Assembly: GCA_002400675.1 (NCBI GenBank)
Contig: NVQY01000172.1
Span: forward strand, 1-10,138
Length of the DNA stretch: 10,138 nt
Direction of reading: 5' to 3'
Source: Paracoccaceae bacterium
Lineage (GTDB): Bacteria > Pseudomonadota > Alphaproteobacteria > Rhodobacterales > Rhodobacteraceae
Both the position numbers and the translations under genes were made by a program. Below, in pieces: positions 1-6,483 of the stretch. The notes beneath the pieces are model-generated. The model searched no databases, was not told where the DNA came from, and saw only the letters and a program-made list of their open reading frames with translations. The number at the start of each line of letters is the position of its first letter. Positions within the stretch are counted from its first letter, which is position 1.

Positions 1-501
1 CGCCGCAAATTCCTGATCGCCGGGGGGGTGACCACGACGATCATGATCACCATGAACCCCGGCACGCCGATGGCCAAGGAAGTACCGGCAACCATCACCA
101 CCTTTCCGCGCAAGTTCATCGTCAAGATGTCCGAGCTGAAGCTGGATGAACCGGTTGATTTCACCTACCCCGACGAAGGGGCGCATTCCGACAACATGAT
201 TGTCAGGCTGGGCGTCCAGGCCGGCGGAGGGCTGGGTCCGGATGCGGATATCGTCGCGTTCAACTATGCCTGCACCCATCAGGGCGGATCATTGTACGAC
301 AGCTATAAGGGCGACACCAAGTCGCTGGGGGCCTGTCCGCTGCATCTAAGCACCTATGACCTGACCCGCCACGGTATCCTGATTTCTGGTCAGGCCTATC
401 AATCGCTGCCTCAGATCCTGCTTGAACTTGATGGTGACGATATCTACGCCACCGGAATTTTTGGCCTGATTTATGGTCGCAAAGACAATCTGCACGGCTG
501 A
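1..501 (+). CDS. Rieske [2Fe-2S] small subunit of an arsenite oxidase/iodate reductase-type enzyme (5' partial)
   Basis: Electron-transfer subunit of a periplasmic molybdenum oxidoreductase of the AioB/IdrB type. The frame is open from base 1 and begins RRKFLIAGG, the core of a Tat signal followed by a hydrophobic stretch, so the true start lies upstream and the methionine/valine codons after base 27 are inside the signal region. The Rieske ligands are clear: CTH at about 270-278, then CPLH at 333-344, giving C-x-H-x18-C-x2-H. In A. faecalis AioB the gap is x15, as I recall, so this loop is about three residues longer. The Cys pair that forms the disulfide in some AioB proteins is replaced by Gly and Leu. 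The stop at 499-501 lies 14 bases before the large-subunit start, so the order is small then large subunit, as in aioBA. The small subunit's Tat signal should carry the leaderless large subunit across the membrane. Family assignment is secure; AioB versus IdrB is not settled. Confidence 0.88.
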   Translation, partial: RRKFLIAGGVTTTIMITMNPGTPMAKEVPATITTFPRKFIVKMSELKLDEPVDFTYPDEGAHSDNMIVRLGVQAGGGLGPDADIVAFNYACTHQGGSLYDSYKGDTKSLGACPLHLSTYDLTRHGILISGQAYQSLPQILLELDGDDIYATGIFGLIYGRKDNLHG

Positions 502-509
502 AGGAGAGG
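502..509 (+). promoter_or_regulatory. Ribosome binding site of the large subunit
   Basis: AGGAGAGG lies just after the small-subunit stop and 6 bases before the ATG at 516. It is a strong Shine-Dalgarno match and fixes the start of the large subunit. Confidence 0.75.
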
Positions 510-515
510 AAAAAC

Positions 516-3194
516 ATGTCAACTCCATATTATATCCCGGAAACCAACGTACCTCTGCCACCGGTAGATGCCGAGGTTCTGTCAACAGCCTGCGATTACT
601 GTATCGTTGCCTGTGGTTACAAGATTTACCGCTGGCCGGTTGCCGGCGGTATCGAGGGCGGCGAAAAGGCGGATGAAAACGCCTTTGGTGTCGATTTCCC
701 GGTCGAGGCATTAGGCCCGTGGGTCGCGCCCAACCAGCACAATATCGTGCTGCATGAAGGCGAGCCGCACCATGTGGTGATCATCCCCGACAAAGAGGCA
801 GAGTTCGTCAACACCAACGGCGACAGTTCGCTGCGTGGCGGGTGTATTGCGCAGAAATGCTATAACCCACAGACCCCGACACGGGATCGCCTGAAATCGC
901 CGATGATGCGGATTTACGGTATTCTTCAGCCGGTTACATGGGACTTTGCGCTGGATATCGCCGCCGAGATGGCGAAATACGTGATCAAAACGCACGGCTC
1001 GAACGCCTATGGCGTCAAGACCTTCAGCTATCAGTATATCGAGAACACTTACGCGATCACGAAATACGCGCTGCGCTATGTCAACACCGCCAACTTTACC
1101 TTCCATGACACACCGTCTGACGTGTCGTCGACGCCGGGTTTCCGGGACGCGGGTTTTGACAATTTCGGCCCCGCCTACGAGGACTGGATGAACGCCGAAA
1201 CCCTGCTGATCTGCGGCACGGACCCCTATGAGACCAAGACGATCCTGTTTACCCAATGGATCATGAAGGGCATTCAAAAGGGCCAAAAAGCGATCTTCAT
1301 GGTGCCACGTCGCACCGCCGGGGTGGCGTATGCGGAACAGAATGGCGGGTTGTGGCTGGACGTGACGCCGGGCACCGACCTGTTGGTGGTCAATGCCATC
1401 GCCCGGATCATTGTCGAAAACGGCTGGCAGGACAAAGAGTGGATCAAGAACTGGGTCAACGACAAATGGGGGTCCAATTCGGGCTTTGGTCAGGGCACGC
1501 GCAACACGCCGTGGCAATGGCGCACGACCTGGGGCATGTTCCAGACCAAGGGCTTTGACGATTGGGCCAAGTGGTTGATGGCACAGGATGAATTCTCGCT
1601 TGAGAATGCCGCGAAAGTGTCCGGTGTGGATGCGGCCAAAATCCAACTTGCCGCCGAGATGATGGCCAAACCACGGGATGACGGAAGCCGGCCAAAAACC
1701 TCTGTGATGATCGAAAAGGGCTTTTACTGGTCCAACAACACCGGCAACACTCAGGCGATTTCCGCGCTTGGTATCATTGTCGGTGCGGGCGGTCGTCCGG
1801 GTCAGGTTATCGGCCGGGCCGGTGGTCACCAGCGGGGCGGTGTTGGCGGGGGTAAATACCCGCGCAACAAGTCTCCGATGAAGCTGCCGGGTCGTCGCCG
1901 TCGCGCGCTGGATACCGACACCTATACGCTGGCGGGCCATACCCGCATGGCGCATGTGATCGGCACCACCTGGATTCAGTCCATGTGTGGGTCGCAACAA
2001 CTGGCGGCGCGGTTCCATGAACTGACACGGGGCAACCCGCATCAGATACGCTCGATCAACCGCGAAAAGATCCTTGAGACGCTCAAGGCGCGGGTGGATT
2101 CCGGCGGCATGGTGGTGGTCAATCAGGACATCTATCTGGTCGATCCGATCGGCAACCAGTTCGCGGACATCATCTTTCCTGCGGCAACCTGGGGCGAAGA
2201 GGACTTCTTGCGGGCCAACGGCGAACGCCGCGTGCGTCTTTACAGCAAGTTCTACGATGCACCGGGCGAGGCGAAACCGGACTGGTGGATCATCGCGCAA
2301 CTGGCCAAAAGGATGGGCTTTGCCGGCTTTGACTGGGAAAATTCCAACGAAGTTGCCGAAGAGGCCGTGCGCTTTACCCGTGGCAGCCGCAAAGACTTTA
2401 ACATGGTCAAGGTGGTCGCCAAACGCGAAGGCAAAACGCTGCATCAAAAGATGCGCGAGTTTGGCACCAACGGCATTCAGGCCCCGGTCTATATGCACGA
2501 CGATGGCACGCTGGAAGGCACCATTCGCCTGCACGACACCACCCGGAAACTACCCGGAGTCGGCCCCGCTGCGTTGAACATGTTCAACAAGAAGTTGACC
2601 CATTTCAACTCGCAGACCGGCAAGTGCAACATCCAGAAATCGCCCTGGTCGCTGTTCTCTGACTATTGGGAATGGATGTCGCCCAAGGACGATGAATTGT
2701 GGTGCACGTCGGGGCGTTCGAACGAACGCTGGCAGTCGGGTTTCGACGACCGCCGCCGTCCGTATATCGTACAGCGCTGGCCGGAAAACTGGGTGGAAAT
2801 CAACCCCGAAGACGCCGCCGCACGCGGTATCGAAAGCGGAGACCTTGTGATGGTGTCGTCCGACCGGGTGCCATCGCTGAAAGAGACCACGCTAGGCATC
2901 GAAGGGGACGATTATTCGTTCTCGGGCCAGATGCGCAACGGCAACGTCGAGCTAAGCGAGGCGGCGGTGACGGCTGTAGCCATGGTCACGCGGGCGGTGA
3001 AAAAGGGGGTTCTTTACATGGACTTCCTGCACACCAGCCAACCGGCCAACGCGCTGGAAGGGCGGGTGGTCGACTGGATCAGCGGCAACTACAACTACAA
3101 GATGGGTGTGGCGAAAATCGCTAAGATTGGTGAATCGCCTTACAAGAACACCTTCCGTTCCATGTCCTTTGCGCCACGCGACATCGTGATCTGA
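516..3194 (+). CDS. Molybdopterin [3Fe-4S] large subunit, AioA/IdrA-like
   Basis: Catalytic subunit (892 aa) of a DMSO-reductase-family enzyme, closest by eye to arsenite oxidase AioA and its sister iodate reductase IdrA. Cys26, Cys29, Cys33 and Ser104 give C-x2-C-x3-C-x70-S, the [3Fe-4S] site of AioA, where Ser replaces a fourth Cys. Family-typical stretches follow the AioA order: DYCIVACGYKIYRWP, IIPDKEAEFVN, DPYETKTILF, GGRPGQ, RAGGHQ and NGERRVRL. Aligned by eye to remembered A. faecalis AioA, His197, Arg434 and His438 match arsenite-site His195, Arg419 and His423, but Ser205 stands where Glu203 is. Ser201 falls at Ala199, the side chain nearest Mo. There is no signal peptide, as expected for a hitchhiker on the Rieske subunit's Tat signal. 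It is longer than A. faecalis AioA (about 825 aa), partly through an insert near residues 800-820. Substrate and direction (oxidation or reduction) cannot be read from sequence. IdrA-like is plausible, but no idrP1/P2 peroxidase gene is visible here. Confidence 0.85.
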   Translation: MSTPYYIPETNVPLPPVDAEVLSTACDYCIVACGYKIYRWPVAGGIEGGEKADENAFGVDFPVEALGPWVAPNQHNIVLHEGEPHHVVIIPDKEAEFVNTNGDSSLRGGCIAQKCYNPQTPTRDRLKSPMMRIYGILQPVTWDFALDIAAEMAKYVIKTHGSNAYGVKTFSYQYIENTYAITKYALRYVNTANFTFHDTPSDVSSTPGFRDAGFDNFGPAYEDWMNAETLLICGTDPYETKTILFTQWIMKGIQKGQKAIFMVPRRTAGVAYAEQNGGLWLDVTPGTDLLVVNAIARIIVENGWQDKEWIKNWVNDKWGSNSGFGQGTRNTPWQWRTTWGMFQTKGFDDWAKWLMAQDEFSLENAAKVSGVDAAKIQLAAEMMAKPRDDGSRPKTSVMIEKGFYWSNNTGNTQAISALGIIVGAGGRPGQVIGRAGGHQRGGVGGGKYPRNKSPMKLPGRRRRALDTDTYTLAGHTRMAHVIGTTWIQSMCGSQQLAARFHELTRGNPHQIRSINREKILETLKARVDSGGMVVVNQDIYLVDPIGNQFADIIFPAATWGEEDFLRANGERRVRLYSKFYDAPGEAKPDWWIIAQLAKRMGFAGFDWENSNEVAEEAVRFTRGSRKDFNMVKVVAKREGKTLHQKMREFGTNGIQAPVYMHDDGTLEGTIRLHDTTRKLPGVGPAALNMFNKKLTHFNSQTGKCNIQKSPWSLFSDYWEWMSPKDDELWCTSGRSNERWQSGFDDRRRPYIVQRWPENWVEINPEDAAARGIESGDLVMVSSDRVPSLKETTLGIEGDDYSFSGQMRNGNVELSEAAVTAVAMVTRAVKKGVLYMDFLHTSQPANALEGRVVDWISGNYNYKMGVAKIAKIGESPYKNTFRSMSFAPRDIVI

Positions 3195-3204
3195 AGGAGC
3201 GGCG

Positions 3205-3224
3205 CACATGTCGTCTGACATGTG
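3205..3224. repeat. Perfect 8-bp inverted repeat
   Basis: CACATGTC and GACATGTG are perfect reverse complements separated by GTCT. The dyad covers the start of the 8-codon ORF and lies 17 bases before the terminator stem. It could be an RNA 3'-end hairpin or a protein site. Function is unknown. Confidence 0.55.
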
Positions 3225-3234
3225 GCTGTCGTGA
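3208..3234 (+). other. Orphan RBS plus 8-codon ORF after the large subunit
   Basis: AAGGAG (3194-3199), overlapping the large-subunit stop, lies 8 bases before an ATG that reads MSSDMWLS and stops at 3232-3234. The layout resembles the small-to-large subunit junction upstream. It may be a leader peptide, a remnant of a lost third gene, or chance. No homology can be claimed at this length. Confidence 0.3.
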
Positions 3235-3241
3235 AATATCG

Positions 3242-3274
3242 GGGCCGCGCCAATTTGGCGCGGCCCTTATTCTT
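3242..3274 (+). terminator. Rho-independent terminator of the molybdoenzyme operon
   Basis: A perfect 10-bp GC-rich stem, GGGCCGCGCC (3242-3251) and GGCGCGGCCC (3257-3266), has a 5-base AATTT loop and is followed by TTATTCTT. It closes the transcription unit of the Rieske and molybdopterin subunits and separates it from the HEAT-protein operon. The tail is T-rich, not a pure T run, so some read-through is possible. Confidence 0.85.
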
Positions 3275-3280
3275 ATGGTT

Positions 3281-3294
3281 TTGATTCAGATCAA
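3281..3294 (+). promoter_or_regulatory. FNR/DNR-family binding site (TTGAT-N4-ATCAA)
   Basis: TTGATTCAGATCAA is an exact match to the palindromic consensus of the CRP/FNR family (FNR, FnrL, and some DNR/NnrR sites). Its centre, 3287.5, is about 69 bases before the HEAT-protein ATG and just past the terminator, a position suited to an activator site. A class II arrangement would put transcription start near 3329, with a weak -10 around 3314-3322; no convincing sigma70 hexamers are visible. It predicts induction of the downstream operon under low oxygen or nitrogen oxides. FNR-type and NO-sensing regulators share half-sites, so which one acts cannot be read from the sequence. Confidence 0.75.
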
Positions 3295-3296
3295 CG

Positions 3297-3308
3297 CCTC
3301 TTGAGAGG
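3297..3308. repeat. Short dyad CCTCT-TG-AGAGG beside the FNR box
   Basis: A 5-bp inverted repeat with a 2-base centre, centred 15 bases downstream of the FNR-box centre. It is too short to name. It could be part of a second operator or chance. Confidence 0.25.
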
Positions 3309-3356
3309 GGACAGATACGGTTTGGAAAATCGAACAAGGAAAGTGGTGGTAAAGCA

Positions 3357-5561
3357 ATGAAGTTCAGGGCACAAAAAGTTCTCGCGGAGATTCTGGAGAC
3401 CGGAATTGACGTGCATCGCTGCGGCGCGGCGCGTGCCTTTGCAACCATTGGCGGCGATGATGCCGTGCGTGTTTTGATTGCCGCCCTTCTGGACGAAGAC
3501 TCGGACGTGCGCACCGACGCGGCCCAGTCCCTTTGGGCGATTGGCGACCCGGCAGCGGCGACGCAATTGATGGAAAATCTGGTAGGCGATCCCGAACCGG
3601 ACGTGAAAAAAGCAGCCCTTGAGGCGTTGATAACTTTTCGTCACGAACCGGTGGTGCCATTGCTGCGCAAACTGGCCATTTCCCGCACCAATGAGGTGTT
3701 TTGGGACGAGGACGAATTCTATTCCGAAGGCTGGGACAGTTGGCTGGACATGCAGTTGATCGCCCTTCGCGGTCTGGCGGTTTTTGCACCAGAAGAAGCG
3801 GTGCAGGATGTTCTGTCGGCGATGGGCGATGAACAGGGTCAGGACGTTTCCGAGGTCGGCGTTGCCGCGCTTGCGGGGATGGGCGTGGAAGGTGCGGTTG
3901 CCTTGGAACAGCTGTTCCCGATCAGTGATATCCGGCTGCAACGGCGCATTGCCGACGTGGTCATGCGGTCGGAAAACCCCCATGTGACGGCGCAGATAGA
4001 CGTATTCCTTGGCGACAAATCCCCTAGTATTCGCCAGATCGCCGCGCGGGGACTTGAACGTTCTGACCCGCGTCTTGAACCGCTTCTGGATGATCCCGAC
4101 GCTGAGGTCCGCGCCATCGCCGTGCGTCAGGCTGGGCGAGATTACCCCAATAAAATCAAAGAGATGGTGGCCGATCCTGGCCCCTCTGTGCGGGTCCAAG
4201 TGTTCAAGGTGATCGCCCAATCCCCGGAAACTTACCGCGACGAAGACGTGATCAAGGCGGTGAAAAAGGCCATCAGCGGCGAGGCCCGCGCGGCGAAACA
4301 AGCGGCGCTGGCATTGATCGCGCTGGAAGGCGCGGACGCGATCAAGGGCCTGACCCATGTGATGACCAACAAGAAGGTCCCGCTAGAGTTTCGCGTCGGT
4401 GCCGTCGAGGCGCTGGAAAAGGCCGGGCCGGTTTCGGCCCCCCATCTGTTAAAGGCCGCCGCCGATGATGAACGCCAGTTGCGTCTTGCCGCGATGACCG
4501 CCTTGGCCGGGCTGGCGGCAAACGATCCGGTCTGGCCAAATCTGGCCGGTGAAGGGTTGATTGGCGCATTGAACGGCACGCTGATTGTGCCGCCCGAAGA
4601 GGTCGAACCAACCGGCGAAACCTTGGAGGAAGAAGGTACCGAACACGCCCCCGACGCGGACGAACAGGAACTGGAAATTGACGCGTCCACGCCTCTTGTC
4701 GCGGTGCCTGACGCGCCCGAAGGGTCGACGCTCGCCAGTATTCTGGCGGCCAGTTCCGCCCCGCCCGAGGCCGCGAAAACCGAGGAAACAGAAGAAACAG
4801 AGGCACCGGAACCTATTGTGCCGGACGCCCGGATGCTTGAACTGGCCAAGCAAAGCAAGATGTCCAAACGCAAGATGTCGCTGGAATCCGACGTGGCGCC
4901 TTATCTGGACGTGCGCCGGTTTGCTGCCGCCGTTCTGGGCGGTGTGCCCAACCGCGACGTGACCGATCAGCTGATTTCGGTGCTGGGCGATGACGACAAG
5001 GAACTGGCGCAGGACGCGCTTAATTCGCTTGTGCAACATGGGGATACGGTTGGAAACCTTCCTGCGGCGGCGCAGGAACCGTTGTTGGAACTTTATGGTC
5101 ACACGGCCACGAACAGCATCCGCGTTCTGGCGTTGCGGGCCTTGTCCCGGCTGGGCGATGCGGCGGTTCCTACCCTGCGCGAGGCCCTGACTGACCCCGA
5201 TCCGCACATCCGGGTAGAGGCCGTGCGGGGCTTGGATGACAACGGCATCGCCGACGCGTCGATCGAGGCCGCGCTGAAAGACGGCTACATCGGCGTGGGC
5301 ATCGCCGCCGCCAAGTCGCTGGCGCGACATCAAGGGGCCGGGGCGTTGGAGGCGCTGATTGAATTCGCGTTTCTCAATGACGGCACGCACCGGCGCGAGG
5401 TGGGGCAGATGTTGGGGCTTCATGCGCCGCAAGAGGCGCTGAACCGGCTGATTGAACTGGCCAGCGACGACACGCGTCTGCGCCAACGTCTGGTGGTGAT
5501 CGACGCGCTGGCCGAAGTGATCGTCGCCACCGATCAATCCAGAGAACTGAACGCCGCCTAA
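3357..5561 (+). CDS. HEAT/PBS-lyase-like repeat protein with acidic linker
   Basis: A 734-aa alpha-solenoid protein, first gene of the FNR-box operon. Short two-helix repeats of the HEAT_2/PBS-lyase type recur, for example DEDSDVRTDAAQSLWAIGD, DPDAEVRAIAVRQAG and DPDPHIRVEAVRGL, in an N-terminal block (about residues 15-400) and a C-terminal block (about 510-725). Between them, about 405-500, is a Glu/Thr/Pro/Ala-rich acidic segment (EETEETEAPEP), likely disordered. There is no signal peptide or TM segment, so it is probably cytoplasmic. Such repeats serve as scaffolds; in phycobilin lyases they handle tetrapyrroles, but solenoid similarity alone does not show that here. An in-frame TGA at 3282-3284 with no ATG, GTG or TTG before 3357 supports this start, although the ribosome site is weak (AAGGA at 3336-3340 is distant). 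The role is inferred from neighbours: assembly or cofactor handling for the downstream tetrapyrrole enzymes or the upstream oxidoreductase. Confidence 0.85.
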   Translation: MKFRAQKVLAEILETGIDVHRCGAARAFATIGGDDAVRVLIAALLDEDSDVRTDAAQSLWAIGDPAAATQLMENLVGDPEPDVKKAALEALITFRHEPVVPLLRKLAISRTNEVFWDEDEFYSEGWDSWLDMQLIALRGLAVFAPEEAVQDVLSAMGDEQGQDVSEVGVAALAGMGVEGAVALEQLFPISDIRLQRRIADVVMRSENPHVTAQIDVFLGDKSPSIRQIAARGLERSDPRLEPLLDDPDAEVRAIAVRQAGRDYPNKIKEMVADPGPSVRVQVFKVIAQSPETYRDEDVIKAVKKAISGEARAAKQAALALIALEGADAIKGLTHVMTNKKVPLEFRVGAVEALEKAGPVSAPHLLKAAADDERQLRLAAMTALAGLAANDPVWPNLAGEGLIGALNGTLIVPPEEVEPTGETLEEEGTEHAPDADEQELEIDASTPLVAVPDAPEGSTLASILAASSAPPEAAKTEETEETEAPEPIVPDARMLELAKQSKMSKRKMSLESDVAPYLDVRRFAAAVLGGVPNRDVTDQLISVLGDDDKELAQDALNSLVQHGDTVGNLPAAAQEPLLELYGHTATNSIRVLALRALSRLGDAAVPTLREALTDPDPHIRVEAVRGLDDNGIADASIEAALKDGYIGVGIAAAKSLARHQGAGALEALIEFAFLNDGTHRREVGQMLGLHAPQEALNRLIELASDDTRLRQRLVVIDALAEVIVATDQSRELNAA

Positions 5562-5571
5562 AGGAAACTCC

Positions 5572-5619
5572 GTGGGCGGTTCACTGAAACAAACAATAAT
5601 CGAGAGGATGAAATTGTGA
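5572..5619 (+). other. Possible 15-codon leader ORF overlapping the cupredoxin start
   Basis: Between the HEAT and cupredoxin genes, GTG at 5572 follows AGGAAA and reads 15 codons to a TGA at 5617-5619. An internal ATG at 5608 reads only MKL before the same stop. That stop overlaps the GTG start of the next gene by two bases (GTGA). It may couple translation, or be chance. There is no terminator in this gap. Confidence 0.2.
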
Positions 5620-6353
5620 TCGAACTGGGAAGAAAACTGGCCATAGCGGCAACGTTCATTGGGTTGGCGGGGGCGGTAGACGCGGCCAGCTACAAGGTGA
5701 TTGACGTGGATAATGGCGGCACCATCGTCGGCAGCGTCTCGGCTGGCGACAACGAGGCTGAAACCAAATCCTACACCATCTCCAAGGACAACGACATCTG
5801 TGGTGATGGCATGCGCGAGGTGGAATTTGTCCGGGTGAATGACGGCATGTTGCAGGACGCGGTGGTGTTTCTGGAGAAGGTCAAAGAGGGCAAGGCATTT
5901 CCGGATGGGCTGGATTCTCTGACGCTGACGCAGGAAAAATGCGCGTTCTCGCCGATGCTTGGGGTGATGGCCAACAAGGGTGAAATGACGGCAATAAATT
6001 CGGATAACACGCTGCACAACATCCACACCTACGAACAGATCGGCAAGGCGCGCCGCACGGTGATGAACGTCTCACAGCCCAATGCCGGGGACGAAGTGAC
6101 CAAAACGGTAAAACTGCGCAAGGGCGACGGCATGAAGGTCGAATGCGATGCGCATGATTTCATGCACAGTTTCGTGTTTGTGGCCAAGAACCCTTACTTT
6201 GCTGTGGTCGATGAAAACGGCAGTTATTCGATCCCGGACGTGCCCGCAGGAACCTATAATATCGTCGTCTGGCATGGATTTCTGGGCGAAGTCGAAGGTG
6301 GCGAAGTCGAAGTGTCCGCCGGTGGCGAAGTCACGTTCGATCTGACCTACTGA
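5616..6353 (+). CDS. Secreted cupredoxin-like protein with C-terminal carboxypeptidase-regulatory-like segment
   Basis: A 245-aa periplasmic protein, probably a copper or redox carrier. It starts at GTG 5616, 8 bases after GAGAGG; the nearby ATG at 5608 is excluded because it reads a stop after three codons. Residues 1-24 form a Sec signal peptide ending near VDAA. The mature part has the pattern of plastocyanin-like proteins often labelled methylamine utilization or carboxypeptidase-regulatory-like: Cys62-Gly, Cys109-A-F-S-P, DNTLHNIH (His134/His137), then C177-DAH180-DFM183, and PYFAVVDENGSYSIPDVPAG followed by VVWH, a small beta-sandwich segment. His134 or His137, Cys177, His180 and Met183 are candidate type-1 copper ligands. 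Cys62 and Cys109 could form a disulfide. It is a reasonable electron donor or acceptor for the periplasmic molybdoenzyme upstream, though under a separate promoter. Copper binding is inferred from spacing. Confidence 0.8.
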   Translation: MIELGRKLAIAATFIGLAGAVDAASYKVIDVDNGGTIVGSVSAGDNEAETKSYTISKDNDICGDGMREVEFVRVNDGMLQDAVVFLEKVKEGKAFPDGLDSLTLTQEKCAFSPMLGVMANKGEMTAINSDNTLHNIHTYEQIGKARRTVMNVSQPNAGDEVTKTVKLRKGDGMKVECDAHDFMHSFVFVAKNPYFAVVDENGSYSIPDVPAGTYNIVVWHGFLGEVEGGEVEVSAGGEVTFDLTY

Positions 6354-6375
6354 GCGCAAAGAGGTGGCAGGGCTG

Positions 6376-6483
6376 ATGATAATGCTACGTAAAATCAACG
6401 CATTCCATGCGTTTGTTCTGGCCGGCGCGCTGGTCAATGTGGTGGTGGTCCTGATGCTTCTTGGCTATTGGGTGACACACTGA
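6376..6483 (+). CDS. Small single-pass membrane protein (35 aa)
   Basis: An ORF of 35 codons starts at ATG 6376 (a second in-frame ATG is at 6382) and ends with TGA 6481-6483, whose last A is the first base of the next gene's ATG. AAAGAGG (6358-6364) lies upstream at somewhat long spacing. The product has a basic start (LRKINAFHAF) and a hydrophobic segment from about residue 13 to 31 (VLAGALVNVVVVLMLLGYW), so one TM helix with the N terminus inside is expected. I do not recognise the family. Its place between the secreted cupredoxin and the Usp protein, plus the one-base coupling, suggests a real gene, perhaps a membrane anchor or small complex subunit. Confidence 0.65.
   Translation: MIMLRKINAFHAFVLAGALVNVVVVLMLLGYWVTH

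Noticed and set aside
28..501. Start of the Rieske subunit at base 28
   Set aside because: The in-frame sequence before base 28 encodes RRKFLIAGG, a Tat signal core, so the gene begins upstream of the window.
711..2534. Long minus-strand ORF (607 codons) opposite the Mo subunit
   Set aside because: It mirrors a well-supported + strand gene with family motifs. The translation shows no recognisable domain and is typical of antisense frames in high-GC DNA.
3291..6026. Minus-strand ORFs at 3291-4358 and 4449-6026
   Set aside because: They lie opposite the HEAT and cupredoxin genes, have arginine/histidine-rich shadow-like composition, cross a gene boundary, and have no convincing ribosome site or domain.
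6468..6482. Upstream start (6468) for the Usp protein
   Set aside because: It lies inside the 35-aa TM gene. The ATG at 6483, sharing a base with that gene's stop, fits the coupling pattern and still precedes the first Usp strand.
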